Part shown: positions 48,730 to 58,351 of the stretch, piece by piece
Position numbering within the stretch: position 1 is the first letter of the stretch
Layout of the letters: each line of letters opens with the position of its first letter
Origin: Candidatus Hinthialibacteria bacterium OLB16
GTDB lineage: Bacteria > Hinthialibacterota > Hinthialibacteria > OLB16
Direction: 5' to 3'
Length of the DNA: 64,000 nt
Assembly (NCBI GenBank): GCA_001567115.1
Contig: LMZT01000020.1
Location: 25,690 to 89,689 of the forward strand
The notes under the pieces: generated by a model
Told to the model about the DNA's origin: nothing
Databases searched by the model: none
What the model saw: only the letters and a program-made list of their open reading frames with translations
Made by a program: the position numbers and the translations under genes

Positions 48730-49872
48730 ATGAACAGAATCTTATCCGGTGTTCCTCAATTCCTCATATTCCTTTTTCTCGTCACACTCACAAGAACGGG
48801 CATGATGGCTCAGGAAACCCCATCGACAAAACCCTCCCTCCGTGATGTCGTTGGCATCAACCATATCAACTCCATCTACCATCTGACAGAAGAAGACTAC
48901 ATCAATGAAGGCGCGGACAGGATCCTTGAGCTCGGCAGCCGGGTTATCAAACTCATCATCCGGGATCATCTGGAAAAATATTACTCCTTCAATTCCGAAT
49001 GGCCTGAAATCACGAGCCTGGTTCAGGCTGCCGAGACGCCCATCTTCCAGAAAGTCTTCGCTAAACCATTCACCACCTATGTGCTGATGACCTTCACTCC
49101 GGGGCACGATATCCACTATTTCACCAATGGCATGACGGCGGAGGATGTAGAGCGCGAACGAAAGGCCTGTTACGATTTCACCAGGTATCTGCTCACCCGT
49201 TACAAGGGCACGGGGAAGACCTTTGTCCTCCAGAACTGGGAGGGAGACTGGGTGCTGACCCCACCTCCCCTCGATATGGAAAAGAAACCGGATCCGAAGG
49301 CCATACAGGGAATGATTGACTGGCTCAATGCACGCCAGGATGGTGTGCAGCAGGCTCGCGATGAGGTTGGCATGGAGGGGGTGAGGGTTTTTCATGCAGC
49401 CGAGGTGAATCTGGTCGAGAAAGCCTGGCTGGGGCATCCCACTGTGACCAATGATGTGCTGCCAAAAACCCACTGTGATCTGTATTCATATTCAGCCTAT
49501 GACACCATGGCGCAAAGCGAGGAGAAATTCCGTAAAGCGCTGAATTATCTCGAAGAGAAGTCTCCGGACAGTGCTGCTTTCGGATCGAAAAACATTTATG
49601 TGGGTGAGTTCGGCTGGCCGGAAAACCTGGTTGGGGAAGAGAAGCGTGCGGAGATGATACGGTATACCGTCGAAACCTCCCTGGAACTCGGTGCACGCTA
49701 TATCCTCTTCTGGGAGCTCTACTGCGATGGCCTCAAAGCCCCGGTCGAGGGACGCCCCATCGGGAATGCCGACATGGCGGGCAACTGGCTCCTGCGCCCG
49801 GATGGAACCAAGTCGGCTGCATGGAATTATTTCGAAGCTCTCTATAAAAATGATGATGCCATTAACAAATAG
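48730..49872 (+). CDS. Secreted clan GH-A-like glycoside hydrolase candidate
   Basis: 380 residues with a signal peptide (FLIFLFLVTLTRTGMMAQ). The barrel-like body carries two Glu in the places typical of clan GH-A retaining enzymes: LQNWEGDWVL around the middle (acid/base candidate) and YVGEFGWPEN near the C-terminal third (nucleophile candidate, resembling GH17/GH39). WELYCDG near the end fits strand 8. I cannot assign a family. AAGGGAG precedes the ATG at 48730. Confidence 0.6.
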   Translation: MNRILSGVPQFLIFLFLVTLTRTGMMAQETPSTKPSLRDVVGINHINSIYHLTEEDYINEGADRILELGSRVIKLIIRDHLEKYYSFNSEWPEITSLVQAAETPIFQKVFAKPFTTYVLMTFTPGHDIHYFTNGMTAEDVERERKACYDFTRYLLTRYKGTGKTFVLQNWEGDWVLTPPPLDMEKKPDPKAIQGMIDWLNARQDGVQQARDEVGMEGVRVFHAAEVNLVEKAWLGHPTVTNDVLPKTHCDLYSYSAYDTMAQSEEKFRKALNYLEEKSPDSAAFGSKNIYVGEFGWPENLVGEEKRAEMIRYTVETSLELGARYILFWELYCDGLKAPVEGRPIGNADMAGNWLLRPDGTKSAAWNYFEALYKNDDAINK

Positions 49873-50139
49873 GATGTTAGATTCATTAAGCAATGAGATC
49901 TGAGCCGGTCCTGCTTATCTCACAGAACAATGTTGCTGTGGCTCGATCAGAATCTGCTGACAAGCCTGATGTCGATCACTGGAGGATACTTCACGACCCT
50001 TGCGGGGGCCTCATTTTCGAATTAAAGTCAATTTTATCGGCACTGATAAAGTGCTCTGGCGCCCGCCAGCCTATCAGAACAGAAATCTGCCGAATAACGA
50101 CAACGCACCAGGATCCGGTGCAGGAGGAAAATCTCAACT

Positions 50140-50745
50140 ATGGCTCATGTACTGCCCGATTTACCGTACTCCTTTGATGCCCTCGAACCGCATATCGATG
50201 CCACCACCATGCAGATTCATCATGGGAAGCATCACGCCACTTATGTCGCCTCTCTCAACACGGCGCTAGAGGGGCTGGATTCACTCGCTGCCCTTTCCGT
50301 TGAAGATCTTCTGCGCAAAATCAAGGATGTTCCAGAAGCCAAACGGCAGGCAGTCACCAATCATGGTGGCGGCCATGCCAATCACACCCTTTTCTGGAAA
50401 ATTATGGGTCCTGGCAAAGGGGGAGCACCTAAAGGCGACCTGGCATCAGCCATCAATGGCGCTTTTGGAACCTTCGAGACATTAAAGGAAAAGTTTGAAG
50501 CAGCCGCAAAAACCCGTTTCGGAAGCGGCTGGGCCTGGCTGGTTAAAAATAAGGATAACTCACTGGAAGTCCTGAGCACCGCCAACCAGGATTCTCCCCT
50601 GATGAATGGGCAGACACCAATCCTCGGGTTGGATGTCTGGGAGCACGCCTATTATCTCAAATACCAGAATCGCCGCCCGGACTATATTTCCGCCTGGTGG
50701 AATGTGGTTAACTGGGATGAAGTAGCAGCGCGTCTCAAGGCTTAA
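50140..50745 (+). CDS. sodA: Superoxide dismutase, Mn/Fe family
   Basis: 201 residues. Metal ligands are visible: His in [12 protein letters not shown], His in [13 protein letters not shown], Asp and His in [27 protein letters not shown] and STANQDSP are conserved; the GGGHANH form and the Gln in NQDSP lean to manganese, but metal choice is not certain. No signal peptide, so cytoplasmic. GGAGGA lies about 12 bases before the ATG. It overlaps the end of the facing membrane protein by four bases. Confidence 0.93.
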   Translation: MAHVLPDLPYSFDALEPHIDATTMQIHHGKHHATYVASLNTALEGLDSLAALSVEDLLRKIKDVPEAKRQAVTNHGGGHANHTLFWKIMGPGKGGAPKGDLASAINGAFGTFETLKEKFEAAAKTRFGSGWAWLVKNKDNSLEVLSTANQDSPLMNGQTPILGLDVWEHAYYLKYQNRRPDYISAWWNVVNWDEVAARLKA

Positions 50746-52214
50746 TTACCGTTCAGCTTCCGGTCCCCCAGCCACTGTCCGGCCTGGGGGGCCGGGCATC
50801 GATCACTCCTGCCGTTTTGTTTCCATCGTTCTTCATGATAATCCCCCGGCTGTGTGCTGCCAGCACCCCATACACGCACCATATCCAGCCTTGGGGGGCG
50901 TATCTGGTTCTGCTGTGCGAATTCGGCCAGCTGTTTCTGAAGCTCTTCCGGTTCCTGGCTTTCGAGGTCATCCACCCGTTTGATTCCTGCCATCTGAAGC
51001 AACCGCCCATGACGCGAGCCAATCCCTTTGAAAGACAGCAGCCCGGCTTCATCCAGCAGGGCATTGAACTGGGCTGTTTCCATCCCTGTTGCTCCGCGAA
51101 TCTCCTCACGCCTTTCGGGATCCTTTGCCTCTCGGAGAAGTTGAATCGGCCTTTCAATGCCTTCTTTCTCGAGGGCCTCACAGGATGGAGCGGACAACAG
51201 GGACAAATCACTCAGATCAAGCCGTTCCGATGCGATATTGACTGACCAGACACCCTGCAGCACCAGAATTGCGAATAGAATCTGCACCGGAATCGACCAA
51301 ACGAACACTGTCCGGGAAAAAGAGGGAGTCTGTGGAAGCTCATAGCCAAGGTCATCTGGATGTTCCCAGCTTTGATTATTGAAAAAGGATCGTGCCAGCA
51401 GGGCATACACAGTCAGCCCATCCAGAACAAGCGCCGGAAATCCAAGAAATCCGAGCAGCGGCATCTCGAACAGCTTGAAATTCTCCAGCCCGCGAACTGT
51501 GTAAATCCACTTCTGCGGGGCGAAGAAATTCATGCTCTCCCAGAATCCTCCACAGATCAGGCCCGCCAGCAGGAAACGCAGCACCATGCCGTAGTCCCTG
51601 ACCTCAAAGTCCCGCAGGATCGAACGTGAGTTGCGACGGTAGTTAATCGGATCCAGCAGAAATGAAACACTCCCCCACACCAGTGGGGCCAGATACTTCG
51701 GAAAGACCAGCGACAATGTCACCATGGTCAATCCGACCAGCTGCACCGCATAGCTGACCCAAACAGGGAATTGGGTTGGAGTTTTTCGCAGTTTTTTCCA
51801 GATACCAGTGGCAGTCAGTGCTTCATACGACTCGAACATCCCGATCATGACAGTCGCGAAACAGACAAACGAAAAAACTACCCGGCCATAATAGTTTTTG
51901 TAGACCCCGACATAATACCAGTTCTGATATCGCAGGTTCAAAAGCTCGAAAAAGTACCAGAAACTCACTGACCAGATGAGAAGAGCGGGAACATAGCGGT
52001 ACCGGGTGGTCAACAGTGAATTGCCACGGCGGACTGCTGTGAATCCATCCAGAACGAGGATATACCCCCACCAGGCAAACGCATAAAAGGGCTGAGCGAT
52101 CCAGCCGATATCAAACCACAATCCCCAGCATCCCACTGAAAAAGTGGCAATCCCGCCGGCAATGAGAAATTTTCCGGCCAGCCGGGCCTTTCTTTCGTTC
52201 ATATTTTCGTTCAT
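50742..52214 (-). CDS. Polytopic membrane protein with C-terminal helix-hairpin-helix (DUF4332-like) domain
   Basis: 490 residues. About ten membrane helices in residues 15-335, with aromatic-rich loops ([29 protein letters not shown]). The soluble tail (about 340-470) contains [29 protein letters not shown], a helix-hairpin-helix repeat as in DUF4332, normally found in soluble proteins. Last gene of the operon that begins at 55065, starting 9 bases after the ABC permease stop. It may be a further membrane partner of the exporter; function unknown. Confidence 0.6.
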   Translation of the reverse strand: MNENMNERKARLAGKFLIAGGIATFSVGCWGLWFDIGWIAQPFYAFAWWGYILVLDGFTAVRRGNSLLTTRYRYVPALLIWSVSFWYFFELLNLRYQNWYYVGVYKNYYGRVVFSFVCFATVMIGMFESYEALTATGIWKKLRKTPTQFPVWVSYAVQLVGLTMVTLSLVFPKYLAPLVWGSVSFLLDPINYRRNSRSILRDFEVRDYGMVLRFLLAGLICGGFWESMNFFAPQKWIYTVRGLENFKLFEMPLLGFLGFPALVLDGLTVYALLARSFFNNQSWEHPDDLGYELPQTPSFSRTVFVWSIPVQILFAILVLQGVWSVNIASERLDLSDLSLLSAPSCEALEKEGIERPIQLLREAKDPERREEIRGATGMETAQFNALLDEAGLLSFKGIGSRHGRLLQMAGIKRVDDLESQEPEELQKQLAEFAQQNQIRPPRLDMVRVWGAGSTQPGDYHEERWKQNGRSDRCPAPQAGQWLGDRKLNGN

Positions 52215-52223
52215 TTCATCGAT

Positions 52224-53087
52224 TTATTCGGTTAAGTCCTGGTAATGAAACTGAACCAGGCCTGTTCCCATTATTGCAAGAGTGTAGATCAGCACCAATA
52301 CCGCCCGCGGAATGATCTCACCCCACTCAATCGCAGGATAGAAGACATACATCCAGGATTCCATGGCGGTCGTAAAGAGATAAGGCTGAATCCGGCTGAA
52401 CAGCGACAGCCATTCGATATTTCCAAGCCCCTGCAGGACATAACTGCCATAAAAAATCAGCAGGCTGGTGGCCATGGCGGTGTGGGTCTGATGGAACAGA
52501 AGGCTGCAGTAGAAGGCGATTGCCCCGGTCGGCAGCAGGAGAAATGTGAGCACCAGTGAGGTTATAAAGAGGCGGTAAATGCCGGTCTCGAAGGACAGTA
52601 TCGTGCTTTTGTACTCATCCAGCAGATCGAAAATCCTTGGCGATGACAGGAAATCATGTGCCCCGAAAAGCACACACCCCACCAGGAAAGTGAACCCGAC
52701 AAAAAACAGCACCACTGCCAGCAAGGCCAGCGTTGAGACCAGGAATTTCCCGAGAAAAAGTGACCAGCGTGAGACAGGGCGAGACAGTATTCCGAACAGG
52801 GTCCCTTGGGAACGTTCCCCGGCAATCTGGCCGGCAAAGATCATGGCTGTCAGGATCGGGAGAAAGAGGTAATAGCAGGAATTGACAATCAGGCGGGTGG
52901 AGTTGATCGAATTGAGAACCAGCTCCATGTCAAAATCCCCACGCCGTGCAATGGCAGTCAGCGGGTTGCGGCCCTGATAACGGAACCCAACCTGAAGGAA
53001 GAGGGAAAATAAGGCCAGGCCGGCCACACCCAGGGCCAGTTTCCTCTGGTGGATCATTTTATAGATCTCAATCCGCAGGATCTGCAT
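52224..53087 (-). CDS. ABC-2 type transporter permease
   Basis: 287 residues. Six membrane segments of the ABC-2 type, with a short N-terminal stretch (QILRIEIYKMIHQRKLAL) and the coupling-loop pattern GERSQGTLFGILSRPVSR typical of this class. ATG at 53087 has AGGAG about 8 bases ahead and lies inside the end of the ATPase gene. Forms an exporter with it; the cargo is unknown. Confidence 0.82.
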   Translation of the reverse strand: MQILRIEIYKMIHQRKLALGVAGLALFSLFLQVGFRYQGRNPLTAIARRGDFDMELVLNSINSTRLIVNSCYYLFLPILTAMIFAGQIAGERSQGTLFGILSRPVSRWSLFLGKFLVSTLALLAVVLFFVGFTFLVGCVLFGAHDFLSSPRIFDLLDEYKSTILSFETGIYRLFITSLVLTFLLLPTGAIAFYCSLLFHQTHTAMATSLLIFYGSYVLQGLGNIEWLSLFSRIQPYLFTTAMESWMYVFYPAIEWGEIIPRAVLVLIYTLAIMGTGLVQFHYQDLTE

Positions 53088-53997
53088 CACACGGTTTCTC
53101 CTGCTTTCTGGTGAGAATGAAAAACATGTCTTCCAATCCGGCTTTGTGTCTTTCGATTTGAAAGACCGAAAATCCCTGGCTTACAAGGAATTCATTCACA
53201 ATGGCGGCCTCCTGATCGGTTTTGGCGCGCACCTTGATGCATCCATTGGCCCCCGGCTGAACCTTGAAGTTCCGTTCGATCAGAGCCTGGTGAGCCTTTT
53301 GAGGTTCGCTGCATCCGACCAGAATATCCTCTTCCTGCTCGAGCAGGGGAGTCACAGGGCCTTCATAACGCATCCTTCCATCATGGATGATGCCGACACG
53401 ATGGCAAACCTGCTCGATTTCATGGAGACGGTGGCTGCTGATCAGGATGGTCACTCCCTCCTGAGACAGTGTTTTGAGGATTTCCCGCAGGTTTCGAATC
53501 CAGAGAGGGTCCAGCCCATTCTGTGGTTCATCGAGGATGAGCAGCCGGTTTTCCGGAAGGAGAGCCTGGGCAATGCCCACCCTCTGTTTCTGCCCATGGG
53601 ACAGAGTCCCGGCTGCTTTGGCGCGCATCTCGGAGAGTCCCAGCAGTGAAAGAGCACGGTCCACCTGGCTTCGATGAACGTCCCCGCTCAATCGGGCGAA
53701 CAGGCGCAGGTTCTGCTCGACTGAAAGGTGGCCATATAAACAGGGGTTGTCCAGCATAGCCCCAACTCCATGAAGGGCGGTTCCAGACCCTGTTCGTACC
53801 GCCTGGCCGTTAATGAATGCTTCCCCGCGATCCGGCCAGATCAACCCCAGAATCATCCGGATCGTGGTGCTTTTGCCAGCGCCATTCTCTCCAAGGAAGC
53901 CATAAATTTCGCCGCAGGGGATAGTCAGATCCAGATCCTGGACAGCCGCCCGGGATCCATACAGCTTTGTGAGACCATGCGCCTCAATTGCGTTCAT
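53068..53997 (-). CDS. ABC transporter ATP-binding protein
   Basis: 309 residues. Walker A GENGAGKSTT, signature LSHGQKQRVGIAQAL, Walker B RLLILDEPQNGLD, and switch His in ILISSHRLHEIE. C-terminal ferredoxin-like extension as in exporters of the NatA/CcmA-like group. The ATG at 53997 lies inside the last codons of the pseudopilin gene; an upstream start would extend further into it. Partner of the permease downstream. Confidence 0.88.
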   Translation of the reverse strand: MNAIEAHGLTKLYGSRAAVQDLDLTIPCGEIYGFLGENGAGKSTTIRMILGLIWPDRGEAFINGQAVRTGSGTALHGVGAMLDNPCLYGHLSVEQNLRLFARLSGDVHRSQVDRALSLLGLSEMRAKAAGTLSHGQKQRVGIAQALLPENRLLILDEPQNGLDPLWIRNLREILKTLSQEGVTILISSHRLHEIEQVCHRVGIIHDGRMRYEGPVTPLLEQEEDILVGCSEPQKAHQALIERNFKVQPGANGCIKVRAKTDQEAAIVNEFLVSQGFSVFQIERHKAGLEDMFFILTRKQEKPCDADPAD

Positions 53998-54508
53998 ACA
54001 GTGTTTCCCGCTGGCTGCGGACAAGGTCGCCATCGCTCAGGATCCCATTCGTGGGGGCATAATGGATCAGACGGCCAGTAATGCCATTCAGGTTGATATC
54101 TTTATCCGGCCCGGTTGAAAGGATGATCCACTCCCCATAGATCTTTTGAAATGGAAGAGTCGCTTTTTCATTGATCAAGGTCGAAAAATACTGATAGTTT
54201 CCGCCGGTAAATGGATCTTTCGGGAGTGTGCTCAGAAAGCGATTCGGGGTGGTCAATGCCGGCAGTGTGGCAAATATTCCCAGCTCGATCTCCATATCTC
54301 CGAGGTCGGCAAAGATGCTTTTGGGATATTCAGGGTAATGGGTCCGGTAATTTTCCAGCGCATGTCCCAGTGTCCGAAGATCCCCCTGGGCGCGTGCGAT
54401 TTTGGCTTTGACCATCGCATTCATGAACCTGGGCAAAGCAATCCCGGAAAGAATCAGCAGGATGCTGATCACAACCATGAGTTCAACCAGAGTAAAGCCT
54501 TTTTTCAT
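53984..54508 (-). CDS. GspG-like pseudopilin in an ABC exporter operon
   Basis: 174 residues. Prepilin motif KKG|FTLVELMVVISILLILSG with a very short leader, then LGHALENYRTHYPEYPKS and a C-terminal ILSTGPDKDINLNG segment that resembles the calcium loop of GspG-like proteins. Unlike gspG of the main cluster it has no Gly-rich tail. It overlaps the upstream gene by four bases (ATGA) and the ABC ATPase by 14, so it is translated with the exporter genes and not with the T2SS set. Confidence 0.78.
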   Translation of the reverse strand: MKKGFTLVELMVVISILLILSGIALPRFMNAMVKAKIARAQGDLRTLGHALENYRTHYPEYPKSIFADLGDMEIELGIFATLPALTTPNRFLSTLPKDPFTGGNYQYFSTLINEKATLPFQKIYGEWIILSTGPDKDINLNGITGRLIHYAPTNGILSDGDLVRSQRETLYERN

Positions 54509-55065
54509 GGCCTTTCACCGGGAGAGGCTCCAGGCCGGTGGGGCCGCAGCCGCCGGTCACGTTCCTCCATCATTTCTTTGAAAGTACCGCGCTGTTCCGG
54601 GGTGAGGATGCTTTCAAGCTGGCCACGAATTTTCTCACTCAGTTCACGCATCTTTTCACGCCGCTCCGGGGGCATGTCTTCCCGGATTCCGGACTGGGTG
54701 GCCACCATCGCTGCACCTTTGATCAGCCCCTTGGTTTCGACTTTCTGGCTCTGCCTCAGGTCGAGTTTCTCTTCCATCAGGTCGACCACTGCATTCAGGA
54801 ACTGGTCGGCACGATCCATGCGCTGTTCTTCCGGCAGGGTTTTCCACTCCTCAGCCCACTGATTGATGGTCTTTTCCCGTGTGGCGGCATCCTGTTTGTC
54901 CAGCGCCACCAGGTCGTAGGGATTTTCATTTCGTTCGCCCCGCAGGTAACCGAACCAGGGGAGATAAGACAGCGCGAATACAGTCGATCCTGCCAGCAGG
55001 ATAATCGCAGCGGTCAGTGTGATCTGGTTACGGTTTCTGTGGGAGTATGAAGGGTTTGCTGGCAT
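54505..55065 (-). CDS. Membrane-anchored protein with Spy/CpxP-like helical region
   Basis: 186 residues. One N-terminal membrane helix (TLTAAIILLAGSTVFALSYLPWF), then a charged, helical periplasmic part. PEEQRMDRADQFL and LTPEQRGTFKEMMEERDRR recall the LTPEQ repeats of Spy/CpxP-like or other metal-stress proteins, but the match is only local. GAGGA precedes the ATG. First gene of the operon of pseudopilin and ABC exporter. Confidence 0.5.
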   Translation of the reverse strand: MPANPSYSHRNRNQITLTAAIILLAGSTVFALSYLPWFGYLRGERNENPYDLVALDKQDAATREKTINQWAEEWKTLPEEQRMDRADQFLNAVVDLMEEKLDLRQSQKVETKGLIKGAAMVATQSGIREDMPPERREKMRELSEKIRGQLESILTPEQRGTFKEMMEERDRRLRPHRPGASPGERP

Positions 55066-55211
55066 GGGAATTCCTCACCTTTCATCGTATCGGAATCCGC
55101 TCTTCTGCCATAGCCCGCTCCTTGCCTTGTTGCTCTCATTGCTCCACCTGGCGAAGACTGGTAAACTCCCCCGAGTCGTTGTTCAATTCTGCCAGCAAAT
55201 GGATGGGGACC

Positions 55212-55607
55212 ATGAAATTATTCCTGCTTTTCTCAATTCTTCTGTTGACTCAACCTGTCTGGGCCTTCGCCCCTTCTCCCGGAGGACAAGGCTCCGATCC
55301 AACTCATTTCCTCCTGATGATCCTGATGTTCTTCGCCATCTTCTACTTCATCGTGATCCGCCCCCAGCAGCGCGAACAGCGCCAGCATCAGGAACGGATC
55401 AACAATGTGAAAAAAGGAGACCGTGTCGTCACCAGCGGCGGCATCCATGGAGAAATCAAAGCGGTTAAAGAGAAAACTCTGGTGGTGGAGATCGCAGATG
55501 GGGTCAAGATCACTGTCAATCGCCAGGCGGTCTCCGCAGTCCTTGAAAACACCAGCTCCAAGGGCCGGGCTGAGGATAACTCGGATGACGATGAAGAGGG
55601 GAATTGA
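55212..55607 (+). CDS. yajC: YajC, preprotein translocase accessory subunit
   Basis: 131 residues. One membrane helix (FLLMILMFFAIFYFIVIRPQQREQRQHQE) followed by the conserved KKGDRVVTSGGIHGEI and IADGVKITVNRQAVSAVL of YajC, then an acidic tail. Unusually, a signal-peptide-like segment (LFLLFSILLLTQPVWAFA) precedes the helix. Partner of SecDF in other bacteria; secD and secF are not here. The stop overlaps the pyrR frame. Confidence 0.88.
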   Translation: MKLFLLFSILLLTQPVWAFAPSPGGQGSDPTHFLLMILMFFAIFYFIVIRPQQREQRQHQERINNVKKGDRVVTSGGIHGEIKAVKEKTLVVEIADGVKITVNRQAVSAVLENTSSKGRAEDNSDDDEEGN

Positions 55608-55612
55608 AAACC

Positions 55613-56182
55613 ATGGAGAAACCGGGTGAATCCATTCTGTTAGCCGGTCCGAAGGAATTTGACCAGGCTGTCCACCACCTCGCTGAGACTATTCAGAAAA
55701 AAATCATGTCTCCGGAAAAGGTGGCCCTGATCGGGATTCATACTCATGGGGTTCCCCTTGCCCATCGTTTGAAATCGATCATCGATCGCCAGATGGGCAT
55801 TGATTGCCCTGTCGGGACACTCGACATCACTCTGTATCGTGATGATTATGATCTGCGCGGGGTTAAACCACGCATCCAAAGCAGCCAGATCCCCTTTGCG
55901 ATCGATGAGAGCGAACTGATCCTGGTCGATGATGTTCTTTTTACCGGACGAACCATCCGTGCCGCCATTGAATCCCTGGTGGATTATGGCCGCCCCAGTG
56001 CGATCCGCCTGGCAGTCCTGACAGACCGCGGGCATCGCGAGCTGCCGATTCAACCGGATGCTGCCGGCCTGGTCTTCGATACCGGCAAACAGGATCGGAT
56101 ACGTGTCAGAATGCAGGAAGTCGATGGAACCGATGAAGTTGTCCTCATCAAAGGAGGACTCCACGAGGGGGGCACAGAGTGA
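55613..56182 (+). CDS. pyrR: PyrR, pyr regulator / uracil phosphoribosyltransferase
   Basis: 189 residues. PRPP-binding motif [17 protein letters not shown], plus [23 protein letters not shown] and [13 protein letters not shown] as in PyrR. It converts uracil plus PRPP to UMP and in many bacteria binds pyr mRNA to control attenuation. I start at ATG 55613 (GAGGGG about 12 ahead); a TTG at 55604 is possible. The end overlaps pyrB by four bases. Confidence 0.9.
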   Translation: MEKPGESILLAGPKEFDQAVHHLAETIQKKIMSPEKVALIGIHTHGVPLAHRLKSIIDRQMGIDCPVGTLDITLYRDDYDLRGVKPRIQSSQIPFAIDESELILVDDVLFTGRTIRAAIESLVDYGRPSAIRLAVLTDRGHRELPIQPDAAGLVFDTGKQDRIRVRMQEVDGTDEVVLIKGGLHEGGTE

Positions 56183-57129
56183 ACCGTAAAGACCTGCTCG
56201 ATATCCAGTCTCTCGAAACAGAGGAAATCTACGAAATCCTCGATACAGCAGTTCCTTTCAAAGAAATTTTCACACGTTCGGTCAAAAGAGTTCCTTCACT
56301 GCGCGGCAAGACAATTGTCAATATCTTCTTTGAACCCAGCACCAGAACACGCACTTCCTTCGAACTGGCGGCCAAACGGCTTTCGGCGGATGTCATCAAC
56401 ATTGCCTCCGAAAGAAGCAGCTTTGTCAAAGGCGAATCCCTGATCGACACTTTCCATACCCTGCTGGCGATGAAAGCGGATCTCTTTGTCATGCGCCATT
56501 CCTTTGCGGGAGCCTGCCATTTCCTCGCCGAGCGCATCCCGGTGCCGATCATCAATGCCGGTGATGGCGCACATGAACATCCCACCCAGGCTCTGCTGGA
56601 CCTGTTCACCATCCGTGAAAACAAGGGAACCCTCTCAGGGGTAAAAGTGGCCATCATCGGGGATATTGCCTTCAGCCGTGTGGCGCGTTCCAACCTGTGG
56701 GCTTTGACCAAGGTGGGCGCCGATGTGCATATCACCGGTCCGGCAACCCTGCTCCCGAAGGGAATCGAACGGATGGGTGCGAAAGTTTGCCGGCGTGTCG
56801 AAGAAGCCCTGGATGGCGCGGATGTGGTCTACATGCTGCGCATTCAGAAGGAAAGGCAGGGGTCCCATTTCTTCCCGACCATCCGGGAGTATTACCACCT
56901 TTTTGGATTGACCCCCAACCGCTTATCTCTGGCCAAACCGGATGCGATTGTGATGCATCCCGGCCCGATGAATCGCGGGGTTGAAATCAATGACTATGTG
57001 GCGGATGGGCCGGCCTCCAGAATCCATGACCAGGTGACCAATGGGGTCGCCATCCGCATGGCGGTCCTGTTTCTCCTGGCGACACAGCATCACCCGCAGA
57101 CCGCCCATGAGCTGGCGGCTGAAGAATAA
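56179..57129 (+). CDS. pyrB: Aspartate carbamoyltransferase catalytic subunit
   Basis: 316 residues. Carbamoyl-phosphate motif [13 protein letters not shown], catalytic loop [30 protein letters not shown], and substrate loop [11 protein letters not shown]. Second step of UMP synthesis. GTG start overlaps the stop of pyrR (GTGA). Order pyrR-pyrB is common in Bacteria. No pyrC follows; a strong hairpin terminator closes the unit. Confidence 0.95.
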   Translation: MNRKDLLDIQSLETEEIYEILDTAVPFKEIFTRSVKRVPSLRGKTIVNIFFEPSTRTRTSFELAAKRLSADVINIASERSSFVKGESLIDTFHTLLAMKADLFVMRHSFAGACHFLAERIPVPIINAGDGAHEHPTQALLDLFTIRENKGTLSGVKVAIIGDIAFSRVARSNLWALTKVGADVHITGPATLLPKGIERMGAKVCRRVEEALDGADVVYMLRIQKERQGSHFFPTIREYYHLFGLTPNRLSLAKPDAIVMHPGPMNRGVEINDYVADGPASRIHDQVTNGVAIRMAVLFLLATQHHPQTAHELAAEE

Positions 57130-57135
57130 CCAGCA

Positions 57136-57164
57136 GGAGGAAGAGCCTGGTTGGCTCTTCCTCC
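57136..57164. terminator. Rho-independent-type terminator hairpin after pyrB
   Basis: GGAGGAAGAGCC (57136-57147) and GGCTCTTCCTCC (57153-57164) make a perfect 12-bp stem with a TGGTT loop, seven bases after the pyrB stop and ahead of the stop of the converging gene. It lacks a long T-run, but its place between converging genes suits a two-way terminator. Confidence 0.75.
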
Positions 57165-57185
57165 CGGTCGATTGATCCATTGTTA

Positions 57186-58166
57186 TTACTGGATTTCCCC
57201 CGCGGGCCGTTTGATCACCTTGGGTGGCTCCTGTCGATGATCAACAATCGAGGCAGGATCGATCTCAGCGGTGAGCAGCTCGGGTGTGAAAGTTTTCTCG
57301 TCGAATGTGATCCCGATCTCGAATTGAGAAATGGAGTAAGTGGTTCGGCGCGCCACTGAATCCCCCTCGAATGACTCCCGAACCACTCTTTGTGGATAGT
57401 ATCCGGCTGGATGCCGATCGGATGGTTTGAACTCGGAACAGGCAACCTTCTGAATCACCTTCCCATCCCTGCCGAACAGGGTTGATGCGACCACCGAATA
57501 ACCGAGGTCCGGATCAATCAGGAATTCGGCCTTTTGAATCTGTCCGGATGGATTCCCTTTGGGAAGGCATGATAGAACCATGCATTCATGGTCCTGGCCA
57601 GGGAGAGTCCTTTCGGTGATTTCAAAATCGAAGGGGGCTGTGCCTGCCCCGTTGATCCATTCTTTCGGGTGAAAGTCTTCAGATATTATCGAGGAGCAGA
57701 GGCTGGTTTTTACTTCATGGGAGAGGCTTGTCACTTTTTTCTCGAATTTTCCTGTGTCGTCGGCATTATAGATACCAAGGCTCTTGTTCCCTCCCTGGTA
57801 TATATACAACTCCTCACCATTCTTTAAGTAAATCTGGTTCACTGACCGGGTGCCGGGGTTTGAATCTGCATCGAGAACAACCACATCCTCATCGAGATCC
57901 ATCCGAAAATTATTCGACTCGCTCTGTTGTGACCAGGTAATATGAAATTGTGGCTTTTCCAGATCGGCTGGTTCCTGAGGAGTCTCGTTTTCTCTGGTCC
58001 ATGACATCCGGGTTTGGAAATCCCCGGAATCCAGAACATGATAAAACTGGGTTGAATTGTCCGCTAACCTTTGAAAGAGGAGGACCTTCCCATCCTGAGA
58101 ATCTCCGGCGAAAGAACTCGCTGAGAGTAAAAACCAGCCGACCGCGATGCAACCAAGTTTCCTCAT
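57186..58166 (-). CDS. Secreted protein of unknown function
   Basis: 326 residues with a signal peptide (LGCIAVGWFLLSASSFAG). The rest is beta-rich with paired strands (QFHITWSQQSESNNFRMDLDED, EELYIYQGG, AEFLIDPDLGYSVVASTLF), reminiscent of LolA/LppX-like half-barrel proteins that carry lipids. That likeness is only an impression. GGAGGG precedes the ATG at 58166. The T-rich stretch upstream may hold its promoter. Confidence 0.55.
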   Translation of the reverse strand: MRKLGCIAVGWFLLSASSFAGDSQDGKVLLFQRLADNSTQFYHVLDSGDFQTRMSWTRENETPQEPADLEKPQFHITWSQQSESNNFRMDLDEDVVVLDADSNPGTRSVNQIYLKNGEELYIYQGGNKSLGIYNADDTGKFEKKVTSLSHEVKTSLCSSIISEDFHPKEWINGAGTAPFDFEITERTLPGQDHECMVLSCLPKGNPSGQIQKAEFLIDPDLGYSVVASTLFGRDGKVIQKVACSEFKPSDRHPAGYYPQRVVRESFEGDSVARRTTYSISQFEIGITFDEKTFTPELLTAEIDPASIVDHRQEPPKVIKRPAGEIQ

Positions 58167-58351
58167 GGCAGCGCCCTCCCTCTTGAAAAAAAGATCCTCT
58201 TCCATAGGTTTTATCCGCTCCTTCTGAGTGTAAGAGGTAAATAACCACTGTCAAGTTTTTTTTGAAAATTTTTTCCGCAAATCCTCCTCCTGCCCTCGTT
58301 ACCGGAGTGGAAAGCAAAGGCTTCCAGAAAAAACAAGAGGAGGATACGAAA

